Shown here: one piece after another, positions 45,142-53,547 of the stretch
Layout of the letters: each line of letters opens with the position of its first letter
Position numbering within the stretch: position 1 is the stretch's first letter
NCBI RefSeq assembly: GCF_018141445.1
Contig: NZ_CP058649.1
Location: 2,003,001-2,067,000, forward strand
Reading direction: 5' to 3'
DNA from: Vallitalea pronyensis
GTDB lineage: Bacteria; Bacillota; Clostridia; Lachnospirales; Vallitaleaceae
DNA: 64,000 bases
Translations under genes and position numbers: made by a program
Notes under the pieces: generated by a model
The model's input: only the letters and a program-made list of their open reading frames with translations
Told to the model about the DNA's origin: nothing
Database searches by the model: none

Positions 45142-46074
45142 ATGAAACAATATGTTGCAGGATGGGATGGCGGTGGCACAAAAACGGCTGTTCAAATAAG
45201 AGATTTACTTGGCAATATCATCCATCAGGAAGAAGCAGGTCCACTTAACTATAATAGTCAGCGTGAAGAGGATATGCACCATACCATCACGTATCTGCTC
45301 CATAAGATGAAGCAGGTGGCTGGTTCACTAGAAGCATATAAAGCCATATGTATATCCACTGCAGGTATCTGTAATGCGCAATCCGTAGCGTTTTTGAAGC
45401 AAGCGCTGATGGATACCGGTGTGAAGTGCCATATAAACATTGTTGGTGACCACGAATCCGCACTGTATGGTGCCTTAGGAAAGCAAGAAGGTATTGTCTT
45501 AATTAGTGGTACAGGTTCTATCTGTTTCGGGAAGAATGCAACAGGTAAAACTTGGCGAACAGGTGGATGGGGACATCTCATCGATGATGAAGGCAGTGGC
45601 TATGCAATTGGGCGTGATATATTATCCGCAGCAGTTAAAGGGTATGACAAACGACATGAAGGAAGGGCATTATATGATGCTGTACTGAAAGCCATTGAGG
45701 GTAGAACCATTCAAGATATCATACAATTTACTTACAAAACAGCACAAAGCAAAAAAAATATTGCGGCACTTGCACCACTTTTGTTACCGGCTTTGGCTAA
45801 GAAAGACCCTCAAGCCATGGCAATAAGTGAAAAAGCGGCACATGCTTTGACAGACCTGGTAGCTGGGGTAGTAAAAGAGCTTCACATGGATCAAAGTGAT
45901 TTGGTCTTAATGGGTGGTATCTTGCAACATTATGAGCTCATTCGCCATCAGGTCATAACCAATATAAAACATAGCATGCCTGAACTAAAATTGCAGAAGG
46001 CTGTATCGGATAGTGTAACAGGTGCAGCATTGATGGCTCTTGACGATGCAAAAAAATGTGAAAGGGGTTATTAA
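45142..46074 (+). CDS. murK: BadF/BadG-type N-acetylhexosamine kinase, MurK-like
   Basis: This 310-residue ASKHA-fold kinase has the phosphate loop GWDGGGTKT (about 7-15), a second loop GIVLISGTGSICFG, GGWGHLIDDEGSGYAIG, and the adenosine-site LVLMGGILQH. Proteins of this type include GlcNAc kinases and the clostridial MurK, which phosphorylates MurNAc and GlcNAc at C6. The context (NamZ releasing both sugars, MurQ needing MurNAc-6-phosphate, no PTS gene) supports MurK activity. Its stop almost touches the following acetyltransferase gene. Confidence 0.85.
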   Translation: MKQYVAGWDGGGTKTAVQIRDLLGNIIHQEEAGPLNYNSQREEDMHHTITYLLHKMKQVAGSLEAYKAICISTAGICNAQSVAFLKQALMDTGVKCHINIVGDHESALYGALGKQEGIVLISGTGSICFGKNATGKTWRTGGWGHLIDDEGSGYAIGRDILSAAVKGYDKRHEGRALYDAVLKAIEGRTIQDIIQFTYKTAQSKKNIAALAPLLLPALAKKDPQAMAISEKAAHALTDLVAGVVKELHMDQSDLVLMGGILQHYELIRHQVITNIKHSMPELKLQKAVSDSVTGAALMALDDAKKCERGY

Positions 46075-46075
46075 C

Positions 46076-46573
46076 ATGCCAGATATGTTGGTGAATTTAT
46101 TGCAGATTGATGATTACCATGATGTATTAGAAGGACTAAAGGAAGAAGGTATTGAGGTATTTAGAGCTCTAGCGCCGGATAAATATCGTATCACCGAATG
46201 GGTAAAGAAGCATTCCAGTATAAACGCAGCAGGTGAATGTGATGTCTGTTTCTCCAATCCTCCTGTATCGTGTTTTGTGGCAGCTAAAGGTAGCGAAATC
46301 GTTGGGTATGCTTGTTACGATGCTACAGCTCCTGATTTTTTTGGTCCCACAAAAGTGTCAGAATCCTATCAAGGTAAAGGCATTGGAAAGGCATTATTAT
46401 TACGTGCCCTCAATGCCATGAAAGATGAAGGGTATATTTATGCCATTATTGGTGGCATTGGTCCAGCAAAGTTTTATGAAAAATGTGTCCACGCCGTTCT
46501 CATTGAGAGCTCAAAAGAAAAAAGTGTCTATGACCATTTTTTAGCAGGTATTGCGCAAAAGGAACAACAATAA
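46076..46573 (+). CDS. GNAT family N-acetyltransferase of the MurNAc operon
   Basis: This 165-residue acetyltransferase has the acetyl-CoA loop ESYQGKGIGKALLLRAL (about 97-113) and the following GGIGPAKFYEKC. The ATG at 46076 starts directly after the kinase stop and has AAAGGGG upstream; the in-frame ATG at 46040 lies inside the kinase gene. Bacillus subtilis carries a GNAT gene (ybbJ) beside its MurNAc genes, so the association recurs. It might re-acetylate de-N-acetylated wall sugars, which is inference. Confidence 0.88.
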   Translation: MPDMLVNLLQIDDYHDVLEGLKEEGIEVFRALAPDKYRITEWVKKHSSINAAGECDVCFSNPPVSCFVAAKGSEIVGYACYDATAPDFFGPTKVSESYQGKGIGKALLLRALNAMKDEGYIYAIIGGIGPAKFYEKCVHAVLIESSKEKSVYDHFLAGIAQKEQQ

Positions 46574-46680
46574 ATTCTATCTGGCTACATTAATTTTATG
46601 TGATAGCTTGACGTTATAATAAGTAATGGATATTGGAGAAAGACTTTTATATTAATCTGTTAAAAAACGTAAAATAATTG

Positions 46681-46686
46681 TATAAT
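46681..46686 (+). promoter_or_regulatory. -10 element before the VOC gene
   Basis: A perfect TATAAT lies about 48 bases before the ATG; the -35 region TGTTAA (46658-46663, 17-base spacing) is weak. Confidence 0.4.
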
Positions 46687-46733
46687 AAGGACAAGGCGTT
46701 TTTTAAATAAGATGAATACAGGAGGATTTTGAT

Positions 46734-47105
46734 ATGGGCATCGGTGCATTTTCAGTAAGTTTAAATGTAAAAGATATTGCGGCATCAAAAGCATTTTATG
46801 AAAAAATAGGTTTCCAAGTGTTTCATGGTGATATGGAGCAACATTGGCTAATTATGAAAAATGATGATTGTACCATTGGTCTTTTCCAAGGTATGTTTGA
46901 TAAGAACATACTGACCTTTAATCCAGGATGGGATAATGATGCGAAAGCATGTGATACTTTTACTGATGTAAGAGAACTTCAAAAACAATATAGACAAAAA
47001 GGCATCACCATTGAGAACGAAGTAGACGAATCAACAGAAGGTCCTGGTAGTTTTGTCATACATGACCCCGATGGTAACCCCATTCTTATTGATCAGCATC
47101 GATAA
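46734..47105 (+). CDS. VOC family (glyoxalase/bleomycin-resistance fold) protein
   Basis: This 123-residue single-domain protein has the paired beta-alpha-beta-beta-beta modules of the vicinal oxygen chelate fold: SVSLNVKDIAASKAFYEKIGF at the start and SFVIHDPDGNPILIDQH at the end. A metal site may be formed by residues such as H in QHWL and E/D near the C-terminus, but I cannot assign it. AGGAGG precedes the ATG. It is monocistronic. Activity is open: lyase, dioxygenase or binding protein. Confidence 0.88.
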   Translation: MGIGAFSVSLNVKDIAASKAFYEKIGFQVFHGDMEQHWLIMKNDDCTIGLFQGMFDKNILTFNPGWDNDAKACDTFTDVRELQKQYRQKGITIENEVDESTEGPGSFVIHDPDGNPILIDQHR

Positions 47106-47138
47106 GAGACATGAATTTAACACATAATAAAATCAAAT

Positions 47139-47214
47139 AAAAAAGCTGTCTCACCATGCATCAAGGAAGAGCAATTGCTTCCAGATTGATGTCATGATGA
47201 GACAGCTTTTTTCT
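47139..47214. terminator. Bidirectional terminator between converging genes
   Basis: Perfect 15-base arms, AAAAAAGCTGTCTCA (47139-47153) and TGAGACAGCTTTTTT (47198-47212), are separated by 44 bases. T-runs exist on both strands, so it can serve the VOC gene and the converging chemoreceptor gene. Confidence 0.85.
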
Positions 47215-47254
47215 TTATGATTAGATGATGCAGCCAACCAATGGTAACAGGTGA

Positions 47255-48718
47255 TTAATAGACTTGGATGTTCTTTTCGTTGGCAGCAAGGATACTTTTT
47301 TCCACTACTAATAATGTATCAATTACTTTTTTGCCATACCCTACACACTGTTCAAAATAGTTTTCTGCTTCGGAGTAACTGGCTTTTTTAATGGCATCAA
47401 TAACATGGTCACCTGTCTGATGAAGTAGTGCATGATACTCATCAATACCATCCCAAATAGGCTTAATCTCTGGATGATCAATTTTAATACTATGATAATA
47501 GTGACCGAACTTGCATTTATGATCATCGGTTTGTAATGGGAGTATGGTATGGGTGTTGACCATGGATCTTAATTTTTCTAACCATTGTTCATGGGAAGTT
47601 TTAGCCTGATGAATGATGGTGATAATATCGTCATTTTTTAGTGCATTGGCTGTCCCTTTTAATGCGTGTAATGTATCTTGATTCACTTGAGCCAGTTTAT
47701 GATCCACTTCTATAAATTGATTAGCAATTTCTTTTGATTCAATGGCATCGTTATGTATGGATTTCGTCATGTCACTTAATTTTTCAGCATCGCTGCCAGA
47801 AGCTTCCATGGCATTATTGATTTCATCAGCTGCAATACTTATTTGATTAATGGATACGGAAATATCCTTGATGTTATCAATGGATTGATTTAATTTACCG
47901 ATGTTTTCGGTGATTGTATTGGATACATCGTCGATTTTATCACTCATTTTTAGCGTGGATGTAATGGTGTTTTCCATGCTATCCTTTCCTCTTGATGCAG
48001 AGGCACGAATATCGGATACAAAGGTATGCATACCGTCTAAATTAAGCTTGGTATTCTCAGCAAGCTTCTTGATTTCATCGGCAACAACAGCAAAGCCTTT
48101 GCCGTTTTCACCAGCTCTTGAAGCTTCTATGGATGCATTTAATGCAAGTAGATTGGTTTGATCGGCTATTTGACCAACACTGGTCACAATATCTTCTATT
48201 TTTTCACTTAGCTCTATAAGTTGGTCCACCTCTGTTTTCATTTTTTCAGCATTAACGATAACCGTTTCTTTTATATGTATAACATTTTCGAGATCATGAA
48301 TACCTTGTTGATTATTTTCCACCAAATCATTGGATTCATTAGAGAGTATGGTCAACGAATCGGAAACATTGGAAATGGTTTGATTTACTTGGTTCATACT
48401 GGCAGTTGTCTCTTCAACAATGGCAAGGTTGGACTCACTTAACGTGGCAATATCTTCTGAAAAAGAAATTAATTTGTCAGAAGAATGCTTCATTAGAACG
48501 TCAAACTCACTAAGTGATACAGCTATGTCTAGTGTGTCTTTTGCAACATTGGATAAACGCTTTTGATTATCAAACAAGCGATTAAAATACTGAAGCATTT
48601 TCTTATGGATGGGATATTTGGGGTCTGCAATGGTCTCTTCTGTACCATTAAATCTATTGTTTACATAATTTAGAACACAATTTGCTTCTTTACATGGCTT
48701 TCTTTTAAATAACTTCAT
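47255..48718 (-). CDS. Soluble methyl-accepting chemotaxis protein with CZB domain
   Basis: This cytoplasmic chemoreceptor of about 487 residues has no membrane segments. The signalling hairpin is visible in [40 protein letters not shown]. Long coiled-coil heptads flank it. The C-terminal 120 residues form a chemoreceptor zinc-binding (CZB) domain with its CKFGHYY motif and histidines in SHEQWL, EYHALLH and others. CZB domains are reported to sense zinc and hypochlorous acid through the metal-bound cysteine. GGAGGAG lies 4 bases before the ATG at 48718. No other chemotaxis gene is in the window. Confidence 0.93.
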   Translation of the reverse strand: MKLFKRKPCKEANCVLNYVNNRFNGTEETIADPKYPIHKKMLQYFNRLFDNQKRLSNVAKDTLDIAVSLSEFDVLMKHSSDKLISFSEDIATLSESNLAIVEETTASMNQVNQTISNVSDSLTILSNESNDLVENNQQGIHDLENVIHIKETVIVNAEKMKTEVDQLIELSEKIEDIVTSVGQIADQTNLLALNASIEASRAGENGKGFAVVADEIKKLAENTKLNLDGMHTFVSDIRASASRGKDSMENTITSTLKMSDKIDDVSNTITENIGKLNQSIDNIKDISVSINQISIAADEINNAMEASGSDAEKLSDMTKSIHNDAIESKEIANQFIEVDHKLAQVNQDTLHALKGTANALKNDDIITIIHQAKTSHEQWLEKLRSMVNTHTILPLQTDDHKCKFGHYYHSIKIDHPEIKPIWDGIDEYHALLHQTGDHVIDAIKKASYSEAENYFEQCVGYGKKVIDTLLVVEKSILAANEKNIQVY

Positions 48719-49144
48719 AATCTCCTCCATGGTCTATAGTATAATCATCCTAAGTTAATTATAGCATGATAAGAAATTTTTATGCAAGGTAATTGTCCCA
48801 GTTAAAGTAAATTTAACACGAAAAGCGTTTTTTCATGGGATATTAAGCAGCATCTTGTCGTGATGTTGTAGCCCTTAAATTATGGTATCAATACCCATTT
48901 ATAAGGAGATATATGGTATTAAAATGAATTTTTCATGAAAGGTATAAAAAGTAGTGCATGCATGCTTTTAAATATAATAATGTGTCTATTAAATAAAAAA
49001 TAGAGCATTAAATAAAAATAAACTATTTTAAATATAATAAAATAATAATATATATGACTATAAATGAAATAGTATCATGTTTTTATATGTTAGGACATAT
49101 AGATTAATGTACTGTTTTTATCAATTAATTTTTAGGAGGTTTAT
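48719..49144. other. AT-rich intergenic region
   Basis: This 426-base gap between divergent genes is extremely AT-rich from about 48950. TTTTAAATATAATAA occurs twice, at 48966-48980 and 49026-49040, exactly 60 bases apart. Many TATAAT-like words prevent naming one promoter for the Cys/His-rich gene; a TATACT-like -10 for the chemoreceptor is possible on the minus strand near 48740. Confidence 0.5.
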
Positions 49145-49975
49145 ATGAAAAAAAACAAATGGATACTGGTTTTAACGTTACTACTGATGGTATGGCATCC
49201 TAACATGATTCACGCCGGAAACAACAATGACATGGATACGGCTACTAAAGCATTAACATGTGACCACATATGGGAGTATTCAAGCTTTGATGATGAGACT
49301 CATTGTAAATCCTGTTCAGAGTGTTTAGATTTCATTTATGAAAATCACACTTGGGGTAATACCATATCCGATGACCATTACTGCTTCAAAAAAAAGTGTT
49401 TACAATGTGAGCATGAAATTGAGAAATTTCATCATATAGATAGTTCACAACACTACTATGATGACCATAATCATTGGTATAATTGCCTTTCATGTTCAAG
49501 AAGGCTTAGTGAATTTCCTCATTCCATTAAAAAAACATCTTATAATGCTACAACACATAAAAAAGAATGTTTTTGTGGCTATTTTGCTGGATATGAAAAA
49601 CATAATATGAAAGTAGAAAATGTACCTGGTCAAGGGCATCGTCTTTTTTGTGATTCATGTAATTATAGTATCAATGAATCCCATGCAATGGCAGTTCGGT
49701 CACTAAATAAAAGACAGCATGAGCACTATTGTATTACATGCGACTACAAAGAATCACCACAGGATCATACATGGGAAAACGGCATATGCACAAAATGTGG
49801 TGAAAAGGAATGTGACCATCTATCCTTTACTGTAATGGGAGCGACTAATTTTTACCATGCAATTATCTGCACGGATTGTGCTAAAATTATTGCATTAGAA
49901 CCCCATAACTTTGTAACCAATGCTCTTGGATACACTTATTGTGAAGATTGTGGTATGAGCGGTGGTGATTTTTAA
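49145..49975 (+). CDS. Secreted Cys/His-rich repeat protein of unknown function
   Basis: This 276-residue protein has a signal peptide (about 1-24, ending near IHAGN) and a mature part made of repeated CxxC units, each followed by an HxW or PH segment: CKSCSEC, CLQC, CLSC, CDSC, CITC, CTKC, CTDC, CEDC. It has about 22 cysteines and many histidines. Repeats such as DHTWENGICTKCGEKECDH resemble zinc-ribbon-like units found in secreted proteins of clostridia. Metal binding or redox buffering outside the cell is inferred; no enzymatic domain is seen. GGAGG precedes the ATG, and the gene stands alone. Confidence 0.7.
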   Translation: MKKNKWILVLTLLLMVWHPNMIHAGNNNDMDTATKALTCDHIWEYSSFDDETHCKSCSECLDFIYENHTWGNTISDDHYCFKKKCLQCEHEIEKFHHIDSSQHYYDDHNHWYNCLSCSRRLSEFPHSIKKTSYNATTHKKECFCGYFAGYEKHNMKVENVPGQGHRLFCDSCNYSINESHAMAVRSLNKRQHEHYCITCDYKESPQDHTWENGICTKCGEKECDHLSFTVMGATNFYHAIICTDCAKIIALEPHNFVTNALGYTYCEDCGMSGGDF

Positions 49976-50022
49976 GCCATCTAGACTTGCAATAACTGTC
50001 ATAAAAAAATAAAATAAAAACC

Positions 50023-50051
50023 TTGACAAAAGATTAAAAAGGGTGTATGTT
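50023..50051 (+). promoter_or_regulatory. Sigma-A promoter of hsp20
   Basis: A perfect -35 TTGACA (50023-50028), a 17-base spacer and TATGTT (50046-50051). The CIRCE element begins 11 bases downstream. Confidence 0.75.
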
Positions 50052-50061
50052 AAACATGTAA

Positions 50062-50088
50062 TTAGCACTCACCTCGTGAGAGTGCTAA
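50062..50088 (+). promoter_or_regulatory. CIRCE element (HrcA operator)
   Basis: TTAGCACTC-N9-GAGTGCTAA is an exact match to the CIRCE consensus, with 9-base arms and a 9-base spacer. Its place at the transcription start means HrcA should repress hsp20 until heat or protein-folding stress. Confidence 0.96.
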
Positions 50089-50116
50089 CAATTCAAATTC
50101 AAAAGGAGGAATTGAT

Positions 50117-50566
50117 ATGTTTGGATTAACACCTTTTAATGACAATCCTATTAAAAGAAACACAAGAAATGATTTTATGAATATTTATGACATGGTTGAT
50201 GACTTCTTTAACACAAGTTTATCACCTATCAGAAATTTAAGAAATGATACCTTTAAGGTAGATGTGAAAGAAACACAAGAAGGTTATCTTGTTGAAGCAG
50301 AGCTGCCAGGTATTCAGAAAGAAGATATCAAACTCGATTATGATAGGGAGCGATTAACGATTAACGTTAATCATGAAGAAGAAATCAATGAAGAAAAAGA
50401 CAATTATATTCACAGAGAACGGAAAAGAACAGCTATGCAACGCTGCATCTATTTGAAGGACATCATGCCTGGCAATATTAATGCTCAATTAAAGGATGGC
50501 GTATTGAAAATCGTTATTCCCAAGGAGGAAAAACCTGACAATTCGTTTAATATAGAAATTAACTAG
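50117..50566 (+). CDS. Small heat shock protein, Hsp20/alpha-crystallin family
   Basis: This 149-residue ATP-independent chaperone holds unfolding proteins during stress. The alpha-crystallin domain (about 48-140) includes FKVDVKETQEGYLVEAELPG, IKLDYDRERLTINVN and the closing LKDGVLKIVIPK. The terminal extension has the IEI-type motif used for oligomer assembly. AAAGGAGG precedes the ATG. It is monocistronic under a TTGACA promoter and CIRCE and is followed by a terminator. Confidence 0.97.
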   Translation: MFGLTPFNDNPIKRNTRNDFMNIYDMVDDFFNTSLSPIRNLRNDTFKVDVKETQEGYLVEAELPGIQKEDIKLDYDRERLTINVNHEEEINEEKDNYIHRERKRTAMQRCIYLKDIMPGNINAQLKDGVLKIVIPKEEKPDNSFNIEIN

Positions 50567-50569
50567 TAG

Positions 50570-50598
50570 CAAGAGCCTCGTAAAGAGGCTCTTGTTTT
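50570..50598. terminator. Terminator between hsp20 and the converging gene
   Basis: CAAGAGCCTC (50570-50579) pairs perfectly with GAGGCTCTTG (50585-50594) around GTAAA, followed by TTTT. It may also serve the minus-strand gene ending at 50638. Confidence 0.85.
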
Positions 50599-50637
50599 AC
50601 GATCCACAAAGTCTAAATAAAAAACACTCAATGGCAG

Positions 50638-51543
50638 TTAGTTAATATTTTTTACTGCTCTAAAACTTTGATAAACTTGACGGCTGGTCTTTTTTTTGGT
50701 AAATACGCCACCATGATAAGTCATGATATAAGCCTTTTGGTCATCTTTTATGGCCGTATCTGCTGTCCAATAGTAGATTACTTTGGAATGCATATCCCAT
50801 AAGGGGGTCTCCTTATCCGGTTTTTTTACATATGTAGCTTTTTCTGTTTCAGGTGACCAAGTACCGCCTGAATTGTTACCATGAATCGCCATGGAACGAA
50901 CGATTTCATCAACTGTTGGCAGGCGCCAAATATGCTGCTTTTCTTCCATCATGACTAAACCATCTTCGGATAAGTAGTCACAGATGTCTTGAGCTTCCTG
51001 CCATGATTTGCCTTCATCTGGCCAACCTGGTCCTCTAGGTGCCCAGGCAAGTGTCACCTGATTGCCTTCAACGATTCGAAGATTAAAATTGCCATCATTG
51101 GTCCTTTGGGACACTTTATATCCTAATGGTATGGATATGGCTAGAATAATAATTAGGGGTACACTTATAATTAAGCGATACGCCCATTTCTTGGGTTGAG
51201 GGTTCCCCAAATAATAGAGCAAACCTAATAAAATCGTAGGGGTTATGATAAGTATTCGTAGCGTCATATGTGAGCCTGAGAAAAAAACAAAACCCAAAAT
51301 ACCCAATAGAATATGAAGTATTAAACCTGGTTTTTTCCATTTTAACGAGATTAAAGCCAATAAAACAAATAGTGTGGTAAATAGTAAGTACTGAAACAGG
51401 AGTAGAAAAAGGTTTTCCCAGATAGATGTTGAATACCAGCCCTCATGGAAATTTTCAAAAGCCCCCCAATAAGCCCAAAAACTTGAAAATAAGATGGTTA
51501 TGCCGACACCAATCCAGCCTAAAATTATTTTCTTCTTGTTCAT
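50638..51543 (-). CDS. Membrane protein with C-terminal DUF1566/Lcl-like domain
   Basis: This 301-residue protein has about five hydrophobic segments in the first 145 residues. An extracytoplasmic domain follows (about 160-300) with WQEAQDICDYLSEDG, HIWRLPTVDEIVRSM and the closing YQSFRAVKN, the pattern of DUF1566 (Lcl C-terminal) and related formylglycine-enzyme-like folds. Such domains often bind sugars or surfaces, with no enzyme activity proved. The ATG has AGGAGG 5 bases upstream. It diverges from the hydrolase gene. Family call moderate, function unknown. Confidence 0.72.
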   Translation of the reverse strand: MNKKKIILGWIGVGITILFSSFWAYWGAFENFHEGWYSTSIWENLFLLLFQYLLFTTLFVLLALISLKWKKPGLILHILLGILGFVFFSGSHMTLRILIITPTILLGLLYYLGNPQPKKWAYRLIISVPLIIILAISIPLGYKVSQRTNDGNFNLRIVEGNQVTLAWAPRGPGWPDEGKSWQEAQDICDYLSEDGLVMMEEKQHIWRLPTVDEIVRSMAIHGNNSGGTWSPETEKATYVKKPDKETPLWDMHSKVIYYWTADTAIKDDQKAYIMTYHGGVFTKKKTSRQVYQSFRAVKNIN

Positions 51544-51727
51544 GATTACCTCCTTTTAATCATTTTAATAACCCTTTACAACCGACATATACATGCGTTA
51601 TGTGACTAAATAGTTGCTTCCCGATAACACGACTAAAAATACGACCATGTGTGTAATCTAACGTTTCTTTACATGTACTCTAGCATAACCCATCCTATAT
51701 TTCAAGTTTTGTTATATATTTTTTTAC

Positions 51728-51758
51728 TTGACCTTATAGTTACTAGAAGGTGTACCCT
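51728..51758 (+). promoter_or_regulatory. MerR-family-type promoter with 19-base spacer and dyad operator
   Basis: The -35 TTGACC (51728-51733) and -10-like TACCCT (51753-51758) are 19 bases apart, the over-long spacing of MerR-activated promoters. The spacer holds a dyad, ACCTTATAGT-T-ACTAGAAGGT (51731-51751), with 9 of 10 arm positions complementary. The nearest downstream gene is the alpha/beta hydrolase. No MerR gene is in the window. The remainder of 51544-51852 shows nothing else I can assign. Confidence 0.75.
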
Positions 51759-51852
51759 TATCCTATGAATGGGGTATATTTTTAAGATGATAAAAAGTAC
51801 ACTTTACTATGATTATGTATCATGACTATTAAATGAACTAAATTGGAGGTTA

Positions 51853-52884
51853 ATGATGAAGCCTATAATAGAAAACAAGACACTGAAAATCGTTTTATGG
51901 ATACTATTAGGTATGGTAGTGGTTATTGGTGGCATTGCTATGAAAAATAATACTTATGACTTTAAGGAAGAGCGTGTCACCATTCCCACAGAACATGGTA
52001 AGCTAAACGCTCTATTTGTAACACCTAAGCGTCATGAGGGGTTATTAGGTGCCATCATCGTTGTTCATGGTGATGGACCTCAGACTGCTTCTGCTCGTGA
52101 TGCTTATAAGGCAACGTGGGAAAGACTCGTTAATAAAGGATATGCTGTGATATCTTGGGATAAGCCTGGTGTAGGCAAATCGGAAGGTCATTGGCTTCAC
52201 CAAACCATGACCGATCGTGCCGATGAAGTGATTCAGGTGATTGATTGGGTGAAAAAAGACCATCGCATTGATGCCAACAACATTGGTCTATGGGGTGCTA
52301 GTCAAGCAGGATGGGTTGTTCCCAAAGTAGTAGGGAAAACAGACATCGCATTTACCATTCTAATATCACCAGCCATTAATTGGGTCACACAAGGTGCTTA
52401 TCACACCCATCAAAAAATGCTTGTTCAAGGAAAGGCAGAAAAAGAAATCCAAGAAAAATTAGCTGCATTTCATGAGGGATTGACATATCTGGAAGAAGAT
52501 GTGGGTTACGAACAGTATGTAATGATGACAGATGATAAAGATAGCATGTCAGAGAAGCGTTGGCAGTTTGTAAAAGCCAATTATTTAAGTGATGCCACAG
52601 AAGAACTGAAGAATTTCAATACCCCTGTTTTGCTTGTACTTGGTGGTAAAGATATCAATGTGGATGCTAAGGAAACACGGATGGTTTACGAAGCAGAAAT
52701 ACCTGAGAAATGGCTGCAAGTTGCATGGTTTCCAGAAAGTGACCATGCCATCTTGAAGCCTTCTTTGGTCCACCAAAAATGGAAAATGGCTTTGCATTTT
52801 ATATTTTCTCCCAAAAAAATTGTTGCAGATGGTTATTATGAAGTACAAGAAACATTTGTAAGACAACAGAAAATGTCCAACTAA
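51853..52884 (+). CDS. Membrane-anchored alpha/beta hydrolase
   Basis: This 343-residue protein has one N-terminal hydrophobic anchor (about 11-26) and an extracytoplasmic alpha/beta hydrolase domain. The nucleophile elbow is GASQAG with S150, the oxyanion region is IIVVHGDGPQTAS, the acid is likely the Asp in LVLGGKDINVD, and the base is the His in ESDHAIL. Esterase or peptidase activity on small molecules is expected. TTGGAGG precedes the ATG; the second ATG three bases on is equally possible. Its promoter has MerR-type geometry, which suggests induction by a drug-like or metal signal. Confidence 0.88.
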   Translation: MMKPIIENKTLKIVLWILLGMVVVIGGIAMKNNTYDFKEERVTIPTEHGKLNALFVTPKRHEGLLGAIIVVHGDGPQTASARDAYKATWERLVNKGYAVISWDKPGVGKSEGHWLHQTMTDRADEVIQVIDWVKKDHRIDANNIGLWGASQAGWVVPKVVGKTDIAFTILISPAINWVTQGAYHTHQKMLVQGKAEKEIQEKLAAFHEGLTYLEEDVGYEQYVMMTDDKDSMSEKRWQFVKANYLSDATEELKNFNTPVLLVLGGKDINVDAKETRMVYEAEIPEKWLQVAWFPESDHAILKPSLVHQKWKMALHFIFSPKKIVADGYYEVQETFVRQQKMSN

Positions 52885-52930
52885 GTAGGTACAATGAATG
52901 ATGGTACTTCTGGTGTATCGGACAACAGAT

Positions 52931-52969
52931 GAATATAAAAAACTGCCAATAGGGCAGTTTTTTATATTC
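52931..52969. terminator. Bidirectional rho-independent terminator
   Basis: Seventeen perfectly paired bases per arm, 52931-52947 (ending AACTGCC) and 52953-52969 (starting GGCAGTT), with a five-base loop and A/T-runs within the stem. Confidence 0.88.
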
Positions 52970-53074
52970 GTAGAGTTCTTAGAAGTGTTTCATATGGTCG
53001 AGGATACTTTCTTAACGAAACAACTTGCAGCTTAATAAAAATTATGCTATTATGTTCATGAAGGAGTGAACAAA

Positions 53075-53530
53075 ATGAATTATAAGAATCCTATAACAGA
53101 ACAGGCATTAGAATTGGTTGAAGAGATTGGGCTGTTTTTAGAAAAAACGGGTTATTTACCATCTGCTGCAAGAGTATATGCCTTGCTGATGATATGGAAA
53201 GACCCAGCATTGCATTTTGATGACATACAAAAAATACTTAATCTCAGTAAGGGAGCTACAAGTAAAGCATTGCACGCTTTAACAGCCATAGAAAGGGTAG
53301 ACATGTTCACCAAACCAGGTATACGAAAAAAATACTATCGTGTGAAGACATTTCCAGGGCGGGATAGTTCCAAAAATTTCTTAAATTACATCACCAAAAT
53401 GAAGGCTTATTTAATGAAAATTGAAGCCTTTAAAAAAGACAATGACTATGCTGGCGTTAGTCTGGAAGATGAGATTGCTTTTTTTGATAAGTTAATGGAT
53501 GTATTTACACAGGTTCTTAGTGAACAATAA
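53075..53530 (+). CDS. GbsR/MarR-like transcriptional regulator
   Basis: This protein of about 151 residues has a winged helix-turn-helix: LPSAARVYALLMIWKDPALH, then the recognition region FDDIQKILNLSKGATSKALHAL and a wing with KPGIRKKYYRV. A helical C-terminal half (KMKAYLMKIEAFKKDN) would form the dimer interface, as in GbsR-type MarR relatives. ATG at 53075 has AAGGAG upstream; the GTG at 53066 lies next to it and is less likely. It precedes the C45-like hydrolase by 17 bases, which it probably controls. Confidence 0.85.
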   Translation: MNYKNPITEQALELVEEIGLFLEKTGYLPSAARVYALLMIWKDPALHFDDIQKILNLSKGATSKALHALTAIERVDMFTKPGIRKKYYRVKTFPGRDSSKNFLNYITKMKAYLMKIEAFKKDNDYAGVSLEDEIAFFDKLMDVFTQVLSEQ

Positions 53531-53547
53531 AAAAGTGAGGTGGGGTC

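Noticed and set aside
48815..48840. CcpA cre-like site near AAAAGCGTTTTT
   Set aside because: The symmetry is near but the spacing is off by one and the flanking TG/CA are missing; I would not call a cre site.
49145..49975. Cytochrome c-like heme protein
   Set aside because: The cysteines are CxxC, but the following histidine is not adjacent as in CxxCH, so heme attachment is not supported.
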